Of a stretch of DNA of 64,000 nt, positions 32,291 through 43,105 are shown in pieces. Numbering within the stretch: position 1 is the first letter of the stretch; each line of letters opens with the position of its first letter. Where the stretch lies: assembly GCF_041860085.1 (NCBI RefSeq), contig NZ_CP124747.1, forward strand, positions 2,976,001 through 3,040,000. The letters run 5' to 3'. The notes below the pieces were generated by a model. That model worked only from the letters and a program-made list of their open reading frames with translations. It was not told where the DNA came from and ran no database searches. This DNA is from Schlesneria sp. DSM 10557. Its GTDB lineage: Bacteria > Planctomycetota > Planctomycetia > Planctomycetales > Planctomycetaceae. Position numbers and translations under genes: made by a program.

Positions 32291-34207
32291 ATGTCGATTC
32301 AAATTCCATGTCCGAACTGCGGAAAACACCTCAAGATTCCCGATCGAAGTCTGCTGGGACGAAAGGGAAAATGTCCTAAGTGTGCGCACACGTTCGTGCT
32401 CGCGGAGCCAACCGTCGTTCCCCCCGAAGCGACCGGGTCCCCGGCACCCCCGCCGAATCGTACCAGCGAAGACTCTGCTCCGTCGTCCTCGAAGACAGAA
32501 ACGGTTCCGTCGGGCCAGATCCCGAGTGAGCCAGTGGCTTCCCCGCAGGGTGCCCCTCCCGATTTCAACTTCAGCGTTCCACCTGAGCTGGCCGCACTCG
32601 ACCGGATTGCCACCACCAAAGGAACAACGGAGCGACTGAAGGAACGACAAAAGCAGAACTCCCGTCGCAGAAATATCGGCCTGGGGCTGACAGGACTGGC
32701 CCTGGCGGTCATTGCCGGTATGGTGTTTATCGTTCCCCGCTTCACATCCAAAACGTCGTCGGAACTGCCCAATCAGGCTTCGTCTGACGCCGCTTCGCAG
32801 GAGCACGACGCCGTGAGCGAGGCCGGTTCGAACGAGGGCCCCGCCCATTCGAGCCCGACTCACGGCAAGCCGATCGAACTCCAGTACATTCCCTTCGGAT
32901 CGCAGGTCGTGCTGAATCTGAGACCGGCCGAACTCTGGAAGCCCGATAGCCTCGGAGAAGAAATTCGCTTCTGTGCCCCGGCACTCGCTCAGTTCATTGA
33001 AAAGACACTTCAGGATCTCTTCCAGCGAAAACCCGAGCAGGTCGAAGAGCTGATGATCTGCCTGATCCCCGGAATGCGTGGGACGCTGCCCGATGTTGCC
33101 GCTGTCGCACACCTGACCGAAGAACAAAAACGCAGCCAGTTGATCGAACAATTCGGCATGCGCGATGACAGCTATTCTCAACCTGTTTACATTTCGGAAC
33201 AGCGCGCCTACATGATCGTCGATCAGCGGACGCTGGTTGTCTGCCCGAAAAGCCAGGCACAAGAGATGGTCGATGCCGTGACGCAGCGGCACCCCGCCGA
33301 AGCAATCGACCCGCTGCTTCCCTTCACCGATCGCGATCGGCACCTGACCGCAATCTTCAATCCGCAGACACTGACACTGCAGGAGACCTGGTTTCCGCAG
33401 AACGTCGTGCCTTTGATTCAGAACTCCGTCGAATGGCTGGGGGATGAAGTCGAAACCGTCGCCTGGAGCATCCACCTGTCGCCCGACGAATTCTTCTCGG
33501 AAATCCTGCTGCACGGAAAAGGTGTGACCGGCAAGAAGGCGATCCTTAAGCTAGAGAACGAGCTTCAGGAGAAACTGGCCGGACTTGCCGAACACCTGCT
33601 CCCCTATTTCCAGCAGATGAACCCCCAGGAAAAAGGCAAACGGATGGTCATTGGACGCGTTCCGGCGATGATGGAAGTATTCTCGATGGCAACCGAGTTC
33701 CACCACGGACCAGAGCACGTTCAACTGGTCACCAGCCTGCCCGATGTCGCCGGTCCCAATCTGGTGCTGGGAGCCATGCTGTCCTGGGAAGAGTCCACCA
33801 GAACAGACTTCACGAAGTCGCGCCCCGTACCTGCCGACCCGAAGCAATCCAAAATCCCGGAACTGGTCGCCGATCGGCTGCAGATGCGGATCGATGTCGA
33901 TTTCCGTCGTATGCCACTGAATGAAGCATTCGACTTCATCGCCGGGGAAATTAAGACACCTATTGAAATCGATGGCGACGCACTCAAACTGGGGGGCTTT
34001 ACCAAGAATATTGCACAAACCTTCAAGATGGATGGAGCTCCCGTAAAGGACGTCGTCTTGAAGATCTTCGCAGACTCGAAGGGGATTGACCCCAAACCCG
34101 AAAAGACGTTAGTCATCATCGTTGATGAAGCCAGGAAGAATCTCCTGGTCACCACACTGGCCGCAGCCAGCGCGAGCGGGTTGAAACCATTTGAGCTGAC
34201 GAAATAA
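32291..34207 (+). CDS. Zinc-ribbon, single-pass membrane protein with C-terminal STN-like region
   Basis: A 638-residue protein. The N-terminus is a zinc ribbon (IPCPNCGKHLKIPDRSLLGRKG...CPKC, residues ~7-31). A Pro/Ser-rich linker leads to a basic stretch (KERQKQNSRRR) and one membrane helix (GLGLTGLALAVIAGMVFIV, ~130-150). A second linker precedes an unrecognised ~340-residue domain. The last ~110 residues (LADRLQMRIDVDFRRMPLNEAFDFIAG ... IDGDALKLGG ... LKIFADS) resemble the short secretin/TonB N-terminal (STN) domain. It is followed 138 bases later by a shorter protein with the same plan. An envelope assembly or stress-sensing role is inferred. Confidence 0.78.
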   Translation: MSIQIPCPNCGKHLKIPDRSLLGRKGKCPKCAHTFVLAEPTVVPPEATGSPAPPPNRTSEDSAPSSSKTETVPSGQIPSEPVASPQGAPPDFNFSVPPELAALDRIATTKGTTERLKERQKQNSRRRNIGLGLTGLALAVIAGMVFIVPRFTSKTSSELPNQASSDAASQEHDAVSEAGSNEGPAHSSPTHGKPIELQYIPFGSQVVLNLRPAELWKPDSLGEEIRFCAPALAQFIEKTLQDLFQRKPEQVEELMICLIPGMRGTLPDVAAVAHLTEEQKRSQLIEQFGMRDDSYSQPVYISEQRAYMIVDQRTLVVCPKSQAQEMVDAVTQRHPAEAIDPLLPFTDRDRHLTAIFNPQTLTLQETWFPQNVVPLIQNSVEWLGDEVETVAWSIHLSPDEFFSEILLHGKGVTGKKAILKLENELQEKLAGLAEHLLPYFQQMNPQEKGKRMVIGRVPAMMEVFSMATEFHHGPEHVQLVTSLPDVAGPNLVLGAMLSWEESTRTDFTKSRPVPADPKQSKIPELVADRLQMRIDVDFRRMPLNEAFDFIAGEIKTPIEIDGDALKLGGFTKNIAQTFKMDGAPVKDVVLKIFADSKGIDPKPEKTLVIIVDEARKNLLVTTLAAASASGLKPFELTK

Positions 34208-34221
34208 ATTGAGAAGACGAA

Positions 34222-34249
34222 CGGCAGGTCTGTTCATGTGCAGTCCTGC
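34222..34249. terminator. Weak hairpin between the two zinc-ribbon genes
   Basis: GGCAGG (34222-34227) pairs with CCTGCC (34244-34249). No T run follows; this could be an attenuator or processing site in a two-gene transcript. Confidence 0.3.
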
Positions 34250-34345
34250 CATGCTGTTCCGTAATAACATCACTTCTTTGAGACAACGTGAAGGATTCGG
34301 TCGCTCAAGTTCCTTCTCCCCTTCTTCTGAAAATTGGTTCTCGTA

Positions 34346-35251
34346 ATGTCCGGTCGTTCTTCCTGTCCTGAATGCGGTACGACTCTGCGGATTCGCGATC
34401 GTTCGTATATCGGCAGGCGGGTCAATTGTCCGGAGTGCAAGACGGCACTGCGCATCACTGAAACGAGCGGCGACGGACAATACGGGATTCGCCGACTCAC
34501 CCCTGACGAGCTTGCCAGTCACGAACATGCTCGCCGCAGCAGGAAGTCCCCGCAGGACAAAATTTACGTTGCAAAAGCGCCGACCTCGACGACGTTTCAG
34601 CGCCTGATCAGTTCTCCTCTCACTGCGGCGTGGCTCTTGGCAATTGCGATTTCGGTGTTCGTCGCTGTCCTGGCCCTGCGTCCCAAGCACCGCCTGGTCC
34701 CTGCACCGCCCCCTTCCCCCATCGACGTCACCGGAATGCCCACAGAGACGTTGCCAGAGAACATCGATACCGACCAGCAACCCTCGCCAGCACCCGTCGG
34801 CGCATCAGATCCCGCATTGCCGGTTGCCGTCGCGCCATCACCGGTCGCAAATCCCGACGTAGTTGCCAATGCGCTCGAACCATTCAATCGCGACGCTCCC
34901 CTGCCTCCTCACCTGGCTCAGGCTCCAACCGACATCATCCCGGAGGACGAGGGCTCGACGTTTCCACCCCCGCCGCCGAAGGTGGATGTCGAGGGAAAGC
35001 TGACTCAACGGCTGCTGCTCTACAAACAATCGAAGCCAGTCAGTCGTCGGGACCTGTTGGAAGCCCTCCAGGAACACCTGGGAGCCCCCATTCTCTATGA
35101 CGACGATGATCTGGGCCGTGATCGGTTGAGCAAGACGATGACCTTCGAGCTCGAAAACACGACGGTCGGGGGAGTGCTGCAGACGATTACCGATTCGGCC
35201 GGCTGGACCATCCAGATCGAAGCGACGGGATTGCGATTGCGGGGCGAGTAG
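34346..35251 (+). CDS. Zinc-ribbon, single-pass membrane protein with STN-like C-terminus (shorter paralogue)
   Basis: A 301-residue protein with the same domain order as the gene before it: zinc ribbon (SCPECGTTLRIRDRSYIGRRV...CPECK), membrane helix (TAAWLLAIAISVFVAVLAL), a long Pro/Ala-rich linker, and an ~80-residue STN-like end (SRRDLLEALQEHLGAPILYDDDDLGRDRLS...LENTTVGGVLQTITDSAGW). The start at ATG 34346 is preferred; a TTG at 34334 would add four residues. The STN end is the substrate- or partner-interacting domain in secretins and TonB-dependent receptors. Function unknown. Confidence 0.76.
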   Translation: MSGRSSCPECGTTLRIRDRSYIGRRVNCPECKTALRITETSGDGQYGIRRLTPDELASHEHARRSRKSPQDKIYVAKAPTSTTFQRLISSPLTAAWLLAIAISVFVAVLALRPKHRLVPAPPPSPIDVTGMPTETLPENIDTDQQPSPAPVGASDPALPVAVAPSPVANPDVVANALEPFNRDAPLPPHLAQAPTDIIPEDEGSTFPPPPPKVDVEGKLTQRLLLYKQSKPVSRRDLLEALQEHLGAPILYDDDDLGRDRLSKTMTFELENTTVGGVLQTITDSAGWTIQIEATGLRLRGE

Positions 35252-35539
35252 ATTGCGATCCCCGACAATATATTTCGCCTGCCGCAGCTCGTCACGTCCT
35301 CCTCAATGACAGTTGTCTCTCCGCTCTGCCCCTTGACCTCATGGAAGCCGCGGTCCCTCACGAGGGGGCGCTTCCATTCAAAAATGTCGGATGGTCTCCA
35401 GCGACGAAGCGGCGGATTCGCGTGATGGATTGCACCGGCGCGGGTACAATGAGAGGCGTCCCAATCACCGCAATCGAAATCAAAATCTCAGGTCGGCAGA
35501 ACCCTTCCCTTCACGCCGCATTTCGTGAGTATTGCATTC

Positions 35540-37033
35540 ATGCCCTACGTACTCGCACTCGACGCCGGAACGACCAGTTGTCGGGCACTCATCTTTGATG
35601 AAACGGGTTCTGTCTGCCAGATCGCACAACGCGAATTCCGGCAGCATTACCCCCAGCCCGGCTGGGTCGAACACAACGCCCACGACATCTGGGAAACGCA
35701 ACTGTCCGTGGCGCGACAGGCGATCGAACAACAGGGAATCCATGCCCGCGACCTTGCAGCGGTTGGGATTACGAACCAGCGCGAGACCACCATTGTCTGG
35801 GATCGTAAAACCGGTCAGCCGATCTGTCCGGCAATCGTCTGGCAGGATCGACGTACCGCACCGATGTGTGATCGGCTCCGCCGCGACGGGGTTGAGGGAC
35901 TCGTCACAGAACGAACCGGGCTGGTTCTGGACGCTTATTTTTCCGCAACGAAAATTGCCTGGATTCTGGATAACGTCCCTGGTGCGCGTGAGCAGGCAGC
36001 AGCAGGAAAACTGGCCTTCGGGACTGTCGATTCATGGCTCATCTGGAATCTGACGAAAGGGAAAAGCCATCTGACAGATGTCACGAATGCCTCCCGGACG
36101 CAGCTTTTCAACATCCACACCCGGCAGTGGGATGCCGAACTGCTCAGTCTCTTCGGAATCCCCCGGGCAATGCTTCCGGACGTTTGTGAATCCAGTGGTC
36201 AGCTCGCCGAAGTCGCCGCAGAACAATTCGGAGCTCCAATTCCCATTGCGGGTATCGCGGGTGATCAGCAGGCGGCACTCTTCGGACAACTGTGCGTCCA
36301 CCGAGGCGAAACCAAGACAACCTACGGGACCGGTTGTTTCATGCTGCAGCACACCGGAGACACCCCGGTCGCGTCACATAGCCGGTTGATCACGACCATC
36401 GCTGCGGCACCTGCCGGCCAGGTCGCTTATGCACTCGAAGGAAGTGTCTTCATTGGCGGGGCGGTCGTGCAATGGTTGCGAGATGGATTACGGGCGATTG
36501 TCTCATCTGAGGAGATCCGCGACCTTGCCGGATCGGTTCCGGACAGCGGCGGCGTCTGCTTTGTGCCTGCATTTGCCGGCCTGGGAGCCCCCTACTGGGA
36601 TGCAAATGCACGAGGAATGATCATGGGTCTGACACAAGGAACCACCGTCGCACATATCGCCCGTGCTGCGGTCGAGTCGATTGCGCATCAAGTCGCGGAT
36701 CTCGCCGCTGCGATGCAAAGTGACTCGGGGGTCACGCTGCCGGAAATGAAAGTGGATGGAGGGGCAACCCGGGATGACCTGCTGCTCCAATTCCAATCGG
36801 ACTTGCTGCAAGTCCCTCTGGTTCGTCCAGCGGTTACCGAGACCACGGCGCGCGGGGCGGCGTTCCTGGCAGGTCTGGCAGCAGGCGTCTGGACCGACGT
36901 GTCTCAACTGGCCACTTTAGAACAGATCGATCGACGATTTGAACCTCGAATGGACCAGGCCGTTGTGACCCGGGCCCGGGAACGCTGGAAAAAGGCCGTC
37001 AGTCGCTGCACAGACTGGGAAGGAGATGAATGA
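35540..37033 (+). CDS. glpK: Glycerol kinase
   Basis: GlpK phosphorylates glycerol to sn-glycerol 3-phosphate in the cytoplasm. The 497-residue protein has the FGGY-family landmarks: [16 protein letters not shown] at the N-terminus, [76 protein letters not shown] and GLGAPYWD. The start ATG 35540 gives the canonical beginning; a GTG at 35525 in the same frame is an alternative. Its stop overlaps the glpD start by 4 bases (ATGA), indicating coupled translation. No glycerol facilitator gene is adjacent. Confidence 0.96.
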   Translation: MPYVLALDAGTTSCRALIFDETGSVCQIAQREFRQHYPQPGWVEHNAHDIWETQLSVARQAIEQQGIHARDLAAVGITNQRETTIVWDRKTGQPICPAIVWQDRRTAPMCDRLRRDGVEGLVTERTGLVLDAYFSATKIAWILDNVPGAREQAAAGKLAFGTVDSWLIWNLTKGKSHLTDVTNASRTQLFNIHTRQWDAELLSLFGIPRAMLPDVCESSGQLAEVAAEQFGAPIPIAGIAGDQQAALFGQLCVHRGETKTTYGTGCFMLQHTGDTPVASHSRLITTIAAAPAGQVAYALEGSVFIGGAVVQWLRDGLRAIVSSEEIRDLAGSVPDSGGVCFVPAFAGLGAPYWDANARGMIMGLTQGTTVAHIARAAVESIAHQVADLAAAMQSDSGVTLPEMKVDGGATRDDLLLQFQSDLLQVPLVRPAVTETTARGAAFLAGLAAGVWTDVSQLATLEQIDRRFEPRMDQAVVTRARERWKKAVSRCTDWEGDE

Positions 37034-38607
37034 CGATGAAACGGGAACAGATGCGAGAACGTCTGGAGAGTCGTCGCACCCCCTGGGACATGCTCATCAT
37101 CGGTGGCGGCGCGACAGGTGTCGGGGTCGCGGTCGACGCAGCGTCACGCGGCTACGAGGTCTTGTTGCTTGAACAGCATGATTTCGGGAAAGGGACCTCC
37201 AGTCGCAGCACGAAGCTCGTGCATGGCGGTGTCCGTTATCTGGAACAGGGGAATATCTCGCTGGTGATGGAAGCGTTGAAAGAACGGGGACTCCTCCGTC
37301 AGAACGCCCCACATCTGGTCCATGATCTGGCCTTCATCGTTCCGAGCTACACCTGGTGGGAATCCCCTTTTTATGGCTTCGGGCTCAAGGTCTACAACCT
37401 CCTGTCCGGGCGGTACCGCTTCGGCCCTACCAGTCGTCTGTCGCGTGACGAAATCCTGAAGCGGCTCCCCACCATCAAGACCGAGGGCCTGCAGGGAGGC
37501 GTCGTTTACTATGACGGACAATTCGATGACGCGCGGCTGCTGATCAATCTGGCGACCACCGCCAGCGAACGAGGAGCGGTGCTGCTGAATTATATGGAAG
37601 TCACCAAACTGCGACGTGATGTCGACGGTTTTATCAGTGGTGTCGTGGCACGCGACTGCGAGACAGATCATCAGCTCGAAATCGCTGCCCGCGTCGTCAT
37701 CAATGCCACCGGAGCTTACTGCGACGCAGTCAGAAAAATGGCAGACCCCGCGGCGTCGACCTTGATCGCACCCAGCCAGGGAATTCACCTCGTCTTTGAC
37801 CGTTCGTTCCTTCCCGGTAACTCGGCCATCATGGTTCCTCATACTCCTGACGGTCGCGTGATGTTCGCCATTCCCTGGCACCAGCATACGCTCGTCGGAA
37901 CTACGGACGTTCCGCTGAATGACATTCCAATCGAACCCGTGGCCACCGAAGAGGAAATTGACTTCATCCTTGAGACCGCGGGTCGCTATCTGAGCAAGCC
38001 CCCCAGACGGAGCGACATTCTGAGCGTCTTTGCGGGGATCCGCCCCCTTGTCCGTACAGGAGACGGCACAAATACGGCGGCACTTTCTCGCGACCACACG
38101 ATTCACATCGACCACTCAGGCCTGTTGACGATTGCCGGTGGCAAGTGGACGACCTACCGGAACATGGCCGAAGACTGCGTCGATCAGGCCGCCACATTGG
38201 CTCAATTGCCTGAGCGACATTGCCTTACGAGAACGCTCGCTGTACACGGTGCTGCCTCGCCCGCCAGCGTGACGTCACATCTGGCAGTCTACGGGTCCGA
38301 TGCCGTCAGAATCGAAGATATTGCCAACGCAAATCCCGAACTGCGAGAGCGGCTTGACCCTGCGCTCCCGTATATCGGGGCCGAAGTGGTTTTTGCCGTA
38401 AGGCACGAGATGGCTCGAACGGTCGAGGACGTGTTGGCGCGACGAACCCGATCTCTGTTCCTGAATGCCAAGGCAGCGGTCGAAATGGCTCCACGTGTTG
38501 CCCGCCTCATGGCAAAAGAGTTGCCACGAGATCAGGCCTGGATTGCCGATCAAATTGCCCAATTTGAACAGACTGCAGCCAGCTATCGGGTATCCACAAA
38601 CGTCTGA
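37030..38607 (+). CDS. glpD: Aerobic glycerol-3-phosphate dehydrogenase
   Basis: GlpD oxidises glycerol 3-phosphate to dihydroxyacetone phosphate and passes electrons to quinone at the membrane. The 525-residue flavoprotein has the FAD site [22 protein letters not shown], the family motif [18 protein letters not shown], and later [16 protein letters not shown] and the C-terminal [34 protein letters not shown] (DAO_C region). It overlaps glpK by four bases and has AGGAG upstream. With glpK it forms a complete glycerol utilisation pair. Confidence 0.96.
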   Translation: MTMKREQMRERLESRRTPWDMLIIGGGATGVGVAVDAASRGYEVLLLEQHDFGKGTSSRSTKLVHGGVRYLEQGNISLVMEALKERGLLRQNAPHLVHDLAFIVPSYTWWESPFYGFGLKVYNLLSGRYRFGPTSRLSRDEILKRLPTIKTEGLQGGVVYYDGQFDDARLLINLATTASERGAVLLNYMEVTKLRRDVDGFISGVVARDCETDHQLEIAARVVINATGAYCDAVRKMADPAASTLIAPSQGIHLVFDRSFLPGNSAIMVPHTPDGRVMFAIPWHQHTLVGTTDVPLNDIPIEPVATEEEIDFILETAGRYLSKPPRRSDILSVFAGIRPLVRTGDGTNTAALSRDHTIHIDHSGLLTIAGGKWTTYRNMAEDCVDQAATLAQLPERHCLTRTLAVHGAASPASVTSHLAVYGSDAVRIEDIANANPELRERLDPALPYIGAEVVFAVRHEMARTVEDVLARRTRSLFLNAKAAVEMAPRVARLMAKELPRDQAWIADQIAQFEQTAASYRVSTNV

Positions 38608-38896
38608 AATCTCTATGAAAAAAGGGGTTTCGGCGAATCACGCCCTGAAAAATCCGAGAGTCCGGCGGTCATTCATTCGACCGGAACTGAATTTGCCTGT
38701 CAGACACATTCAGCACTGCTAGATGCGGTTCAGTTCTTGAACCGTTTGCCAGTTTGGTCCAGGAAGGCCACCAGTCCTACTTGGGCTTCCTCAGGTTTTC
38801 ACAATCGCTTCGCGAACACTTCACACTTGATTTTTACACTTTTCGTCTCCAGCACAGTTTTTATTGTCTGGAATACCATTTGCTACGTGGACCGCC

Positions 38897-39157
38897 ATGA
38901 AACTCACCGAAAAACATCTCGACAAATCGACCGACAGCTTGTTTGACCATATCCGTGCCAAGACCTTCGGCCGGTTGCACAAGCTCGACATTACCCAGAA
39001 TTCTGAAGGCCGATTTCGCATTTATGCGGTAGCGCATTCCAGGTTCGTAGGACAATTGACGGAATGGGCCGTTTTTGAACGTGTTCCGCCGCAGGATGTT
39101 GACCTGGAAATCTTTGTCAGATTGCCGTCACCTCCCCTTACCGAGATCCATTCATGA
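38897..39157 (+). CDS. Small protein translationally coupled to a STAS protein
   Basis: An 86-residue protein beginning MKLTEKHLDKSTDSLFDHI. The segment LDITQNSEGRFRIYAVAHSRFVGQLTEWAV vaguely recalls a BON-type fold, but I do not claim membership. The stop overlaps the ATG of the STAS gene by 4 bases (ATGA), so the two are translated together and may interact. The frame is open to 38864; ATG 38897 lacks a strong ribosome site. Confidence 0.6.
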   Translation: MKLTEKHLDKSTDSLFDHIRAKTFGRLHKLDITQNSEGRFRIYAVAHSRFVGQLTEWAVFERVPPQDVDLEIFVRLPSPPLTEIHS

Positions 39158-39519
39158 CCGCAGTACTTGCTCAGAGTTTTTATGTCGAACAAGTCAACGA
39201 TGTGACTGTCGTGTGCACTATGGTTCCTGCCATTGTCGACGGCAACTACGAACTCATTTCCGACGAGCTTTTCGAACTTGTTGAACATATCACAGCCCAC
39301 GGTCCGATTCAGGTTGTGATGGATCTGGGCAGCTTGAAATCGATTGACGATTGGGGCGTCGCCATGTTGCGGGCCTTCGATGAAACAATCGATAGCTGTG
39401 GTGGAGTTACCATTTTCTGCCGCCTCTCAGACACCGTGGCCGCAGCCCTGCATGAGAGCGGATTGAGCAGCAGCCTTCGCATCTGCGAGACGTGTGCTCA
39501 GGCCGTCTGGTCCTTCTAA
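39154..39519 (+). CDS. STAS domain protein (anti-sigma factor antagonist-like)
   Basis: A 121-residue single STAS domain. The strand VTVVCTMVPAIVDGNYELI and the helix-loop VVMDLGSLKSIDDWGVAMLRAF match SpoIIAA-type folds. In SpoIIAA the phosphorylated loop is D-S-S-G; here it is D-D-W-G, so the phosphoserine is missing. C-terminal RLSDTVAAALHESGLSSSLRICET is typical for the last helix. A regulatory partner of an anti-sigma factor or stressosome is possible, but phosphorylation control at that loop is unlikely. Confidence 0.85.
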   Translation: MTAVLAQSFYVEQVNDVTVVCTMVPAIVDGNYELISDELFELVEHITAHGPIQVVMDLGSLKSIDDWGVAMLRAFDETIDSCGGVTIFCRLSDTVAAALHESGLSSSLRICETCAQAVWSF

Positions 39520-39808
39520 GGCAGATCCTGCCTTGCAAAACTTACGACGCGGTACAGATCCCGTTGTCGATTTTGCTTCTACTGCCCCCTCGGAAACTGG
39601 TCGCGCGCGATCCCCCGTGGAATCTTTGACCGCATGAGACGTACGTGGCGCAGACTTTCGTCATCGCGCTGATGTCTCGCCCGGATCGCTACTCCGGCGT
39701 CACCCAACGTGTGACATCGCCGGGTCAGGAGTGTTTCCGTGCGTAGAGACAGACAGACTCTGCACGATGGATTTCAAGGAGGAAGCCGAGCGAACCGACG
39801 ACGACGGC

Positions 39809-42800
39809 CTAATCAGCATCACCAACAGCACTACGGATCTCATTGCGGACCGGCGGTTGAGCGGATCGCTTTCGCACCATCTTTCTGACGGGCGCCAGCG
39901 TGATTACTGCCAATACGAATCGAGCGACCCTGGCGGGGAACGAGTTCGCCAGCCACTGCCACCCCGACATCTTGTCGATGACGTAGAAGAAGACGGGTGT
40001 CAGGAAGATCCCGAAGAAGGTCACGCCGAGCATTCCGCTGAAAACCGCCGTTCCCAGGGCACGACGCATTTCGGCACCCGCACCAGTGGCAATCACCAGC
40101 GGCACGACCCCCAGAATGAAGGCGAACGACGTCATCAGAATGGGTCGCAGTCGCAGTTCGCATGCATGCAGAATCGCCTCTCGGGCAGGAACCCCTTCAC
40201 TGCGGCGATACTTTGCGAACTCCACGATCAGAATGGCATTCTTACACGCCAACCCGATCAACACGATGAAGCCGATCTGAGTGAACAGGTTGATGTCCAT
40301 GGAGGCAATCGCCACGCCCGTGATGGAACTCAGCACGCACATCGGCACCACCAGAATCACCGCCAGTGGCATCGACCAGCTTTCATACAGTGCTGCCAGC
40401 ACCAGGAACACAAATACAACCGATAAAGCGAAGACGATGATCCCCGTATTCCCCACCATCCGCTCAAGATAGGTGATCTCGGTCCACTCCATGGACATCG
40501 TATTGGGAAGTTCGGTGCGGGTCAGTGCTTCAACCTGTTCGATGGCCTGCCCCGTACTGAATCCCGGTTCGACGTTCCCGTTAATTGCCGCCGCGGGATA
40601 CATGTTGTACCGAGTCAGAACAAGGGGTGAGCTGATTTCGCGCACGGAGGCAATCGCGGCCAGAGGAACCATCTCGCCCATGCGGTTACGAACTCGCAAC
40701 CGGCCCACATCCTGAATTTCGTCGCGGAATTGCGAGTCGGCCTGAACGACAACTTGCCACGTCCGGCCAAAGCGATTGAAGTTATTGACGTAACGGGACC
40801 CCAGATACGCCTGGAGCGTCCCGAAGACATCGTTTAGCGAAATCCCCTGCGTTAAACAGGCACGACGGTCGATGTCGACGAACAGTTGAGGTGAATTGGC
40901 CTTATAGACCGTGAACAGCCCCGTCAGTGCTGAGGCGGACGGCTTGTTTCCCTGAGAAACGATGTTATCCGTCTGCTCCTGCAATACCTTTAGCCCCACT
41001 TCCCCACGGTCTTCAATCATCAGCTTATAACCACCTGCACGCCCCAGTCCGCTTACCGCAGGGGGAGGAAACACGTTGATGATTGCTTCCGGAATCTCGG
41101 TCGCGTACCGCTTCCGTAATACTTTGAGGATTTCATCGGCTTGCATCGACGGATCGCGCCGATGGTGGAAGTCTTTCAAGATGATGAACATCGAACCAAA
41201 GTTTGATCCGTACGCACTGAGCACGAACGAGTTGCCAGCGACGGAGTTCACGTTCTTGATCCCCGGTGTTTCCAGCGCGATTTTCTCGATACGTGCAACC
41301 ACATCACGAGTACGAATTGCCGCGGCGGAATCGGGAAGCTGGATACTGGCGATGAAATAGCCTTTATCCTGCGTCGGAATGAAACCCGTGGGCAGGCGCT
41401 GGAACGTGTCATTCGTCAGCCACAGCAACCCGACGTACGCCACCAGCACCAGAATCGGTACACGCAGGAGCCCCCCCACAATCCCGATATACAGCCTGGT
41501 GGAAAGTCCGAAGGTACGGTTGAACAGCCAGAAGAACCAGCCGAACAGAGTGTCGATCAACCAGGTTAAGGGATCGCGTCCAGCCGACTTCGGCTTCAGC
41601 AGCAGCGCCGCCAGCGCCGGACTGAGCGTGAGCGAGTTGAAAGTCGAAATGATCGTAGAGATGGCGATCGTTAACGCGAACTGCCGGAAGAATTGCCCCA
41701 CAATCCCGGAGAGGAAAGCGCACGGGATAAACACGGCGCTGAGCACGAGTCCCACAGCAATGACGGGGCCCGAAACCTCTTCCATGGCCCAGATCGCAGC
41801 TTCGCGCGGAGAGAGCCCCTTCTCGATATAGTGCTCAACCGCTTCCACCACCACGATGGCATCGTCGACCACGATCCCGATCGCCAGCACCAGACCGAAC
41901 AAGGTCAGATTGTTGATGCTGAAGCCGGTGATGGCCATTGCCGCAAAGGTCCCCACGATCGCCACAGGAACCGCGATCAGAGGAATGACCGCAGCCCGCC
42001 ACCCCTGAAGGAAGATCAACACGACGAGCGCCACCAGAATCACGGAATCGCGCAAAGCCTTAACGACCTCTTCAATCGATTCCCGAATAAAGGGGGTCGT
42101 ATCGTAACCGACTTCGTAGTGAACTCCGTCCGGAAATGACTCCGAAAGCTCTTTCATCTTACTCTTGATGAGGTCGGCCGTTTCCAGCGCGTTCGCGTCA
42201 GGCAACTGAAAAATCGCCAGACCCACCGTCGGCTTACCATCAAAGCGGTTGCTGACGTCCTGCGAGCGTGCCCCCATCTCGACGCGACCCACATCCTTGA
42301 TGCAGATGATTTCGCCTTCGCCCGACATACGGACAATGACGTTCTCGAATTCTTCGACGGTGGAGAGTCGGCCCAGAACATCGATTGGCAGTTGCCGCAC
42401 GACGTCGCTACCGTCCGATTTGGGGGGTGTCGGAGACTGACCGATCTGGCCAGCGGCCACTTCCAGGTTTTCTTGACGCAGTGCGTTGACGACGTCGCTG
42501 ATTCCCAGTTCCCGCATCGCCAGTTTGTCGGGATCGACCCAGATTCGCATACTGTAGTCGCGCTGACCGAACACCAGCACTTCACTGATCCCCGGAAGGC
42601 GAGCCAGTTCATCCTTCACTCGCAGCACGGCGAAATTGCTGAGATATAGCTGATCGTAGCGATCATCCGGACAATTGAGACTCACGGTGAGCAGAATGTC
42701 AGGAGAACGCTTTCTGGTCGTCACGCCGGTCTGACGAACCACATCGGGAAGAGAGGGAATCGACAGGCTGACACGGTTCTGAACGAGCACCTGTGCCAGG

Positions 42801-43105
42801 TTCAGATCGACGCCCGGTTTGAAAGTCACCGTCAACGTGTAAGAGCCGTCACTGGTACTTTGTGACGACATGTAAAGCATGTTTTCGACGCCATTGACCT
42901 GCTGCTCAATGGGTGCCGCGACGGTCTGGGCCACCACCTGGGCACTGGCCCCCGGATAATTGCAGTCAACCTGAATCGTAGGCGGGGCGACGGGGGGATA
43001 CTGAGCGATGGGCAGTTCGAAGACCGCAAGACCGCCCGCCAGAGTGATCAGGATCGACAGGACGCTGGCGAAGATCGGTCGATCTATGAAGAACCTTGAA
43101 AACAT
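39809..43105 (-). CDS. RND family efflux transporter, inner-membrane pump (AcrB-like)
   Basis: A 1098-residue hydrophobe/amphiphile efflux RND pump. The start FSRFFIDRPIFASVLSILI is typical. The proton relay is intact: adjacent Asp-Asp in GIVVDDAIVVVEAVEHYI (TM4) and Lys in IGLACKNAILIVEFA (TM10). Periplasmic porter segments and the IPTQDKGYFIASIQLPD signature are present. It should export drugs or lipophilic compounds with its adaptor, encoded 125 bases upstream, and an outer-membrane channel not found here. ATG 43105 is the family start; the frame is open to 43189. Confidence 0.95.
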   Translation of the reverse strand: MFSRFFIDRPIFASVLSILITLAGGLAVFELPIAQYPPVAPPTIQVDCNYPGASAQVVAQTVAAPIEQQVNGVENMLYMSSQSTSDGSYTLTVTFKPGVDLNLAQVLVQNRVSLSIPSLPDVVRQTGVTTRKRSPDILLTVSLNCPDDRYDQLYLSNFAVLRVKDELARLPGISEVLVFGQRDYSMRIWVDPDKLAMRELGISDVVNALRQENLEVAAGQIGQSPTPPKSDGSDVVRQLPIDVLGRLSTVEEFENVIVRMSGEGEIICIKDVGRVEMGARSQDVSNRFDGKPTVGLAIFQLPDANALETADLIKSKMKELSESFPDGVHYEVGYDTTPFIRESIEEVVKALRDSVILVALVVLIFLQGWRAAVIPLIAVPVAIVGTFAAMAITGFSINNLTLFGLVLAIGIVVDDAIVVVEAVEHYIEKGLSPREAAIWAMEEVSGPVIAVGLVLSAVFIPCAFLSGIVGQFFRQFALTIAISTIISTFNSLTLSPALAALLLKPKSAGRDPLTWLIDTLFGWFFWLFNRTFGLSTRLYIGIVGGLLRVPILVLVAYVGLLWLTNDTFQRLPTGFIPTQDKGYFIASIQLPDSAAAIRTRDVVARIEKIALETPGIKNVNSVAGNSFVLSAYGSNFGSMFIILKDFHHRRDPSMQADEILKVLRKRYATEIPEAIINVFPPPAVSGLGRAGGYKLMIEDRGEVGLKVLQEQTDNIVSQGNKPSASALTGLFTVYKANSPQLFVDIDRRACLTQGISLNDVFGTLQAYLGSRYVNNFNRFGRTWQVVVQADSQFRDEIQDVGRLRVRNRMGEMVPLAAIASVREISSPLVLTRYNMYPAAAINGNVEPGFSTGQAIEQVEALTRTELPNTMSMEWTEITYLERMVGNTGIIVFALSVVFVFLVLAALYESWSMPLAVILVVPMCVLSSITGVAIASMDINLFTQIGFIVLIGLACKNAILIVEFAKYRRSEGVPAREAILHACELRLRPILMTSFAFILGVVPLVIATGAGAEMRRALGTAVFSGMLGVTFFGIFLTPVFFYVIDKMSGWQWLANSFPARVARFVLAVITLAPVRKMVRKRSAQPPVRNEIRSAVGDAD

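Noticed and set aside
32267-33514. 415-codon open frame opposite the zinc-ribbon protein
   Set aside because: Antisense to a gene with a clear zinc ribbon and membrane helix; no recognisable domain.
37144-38115. 323-codon open frame opposite glpD
   Set aside because: Antisense to a fully conserved glpD; no independent evidence.
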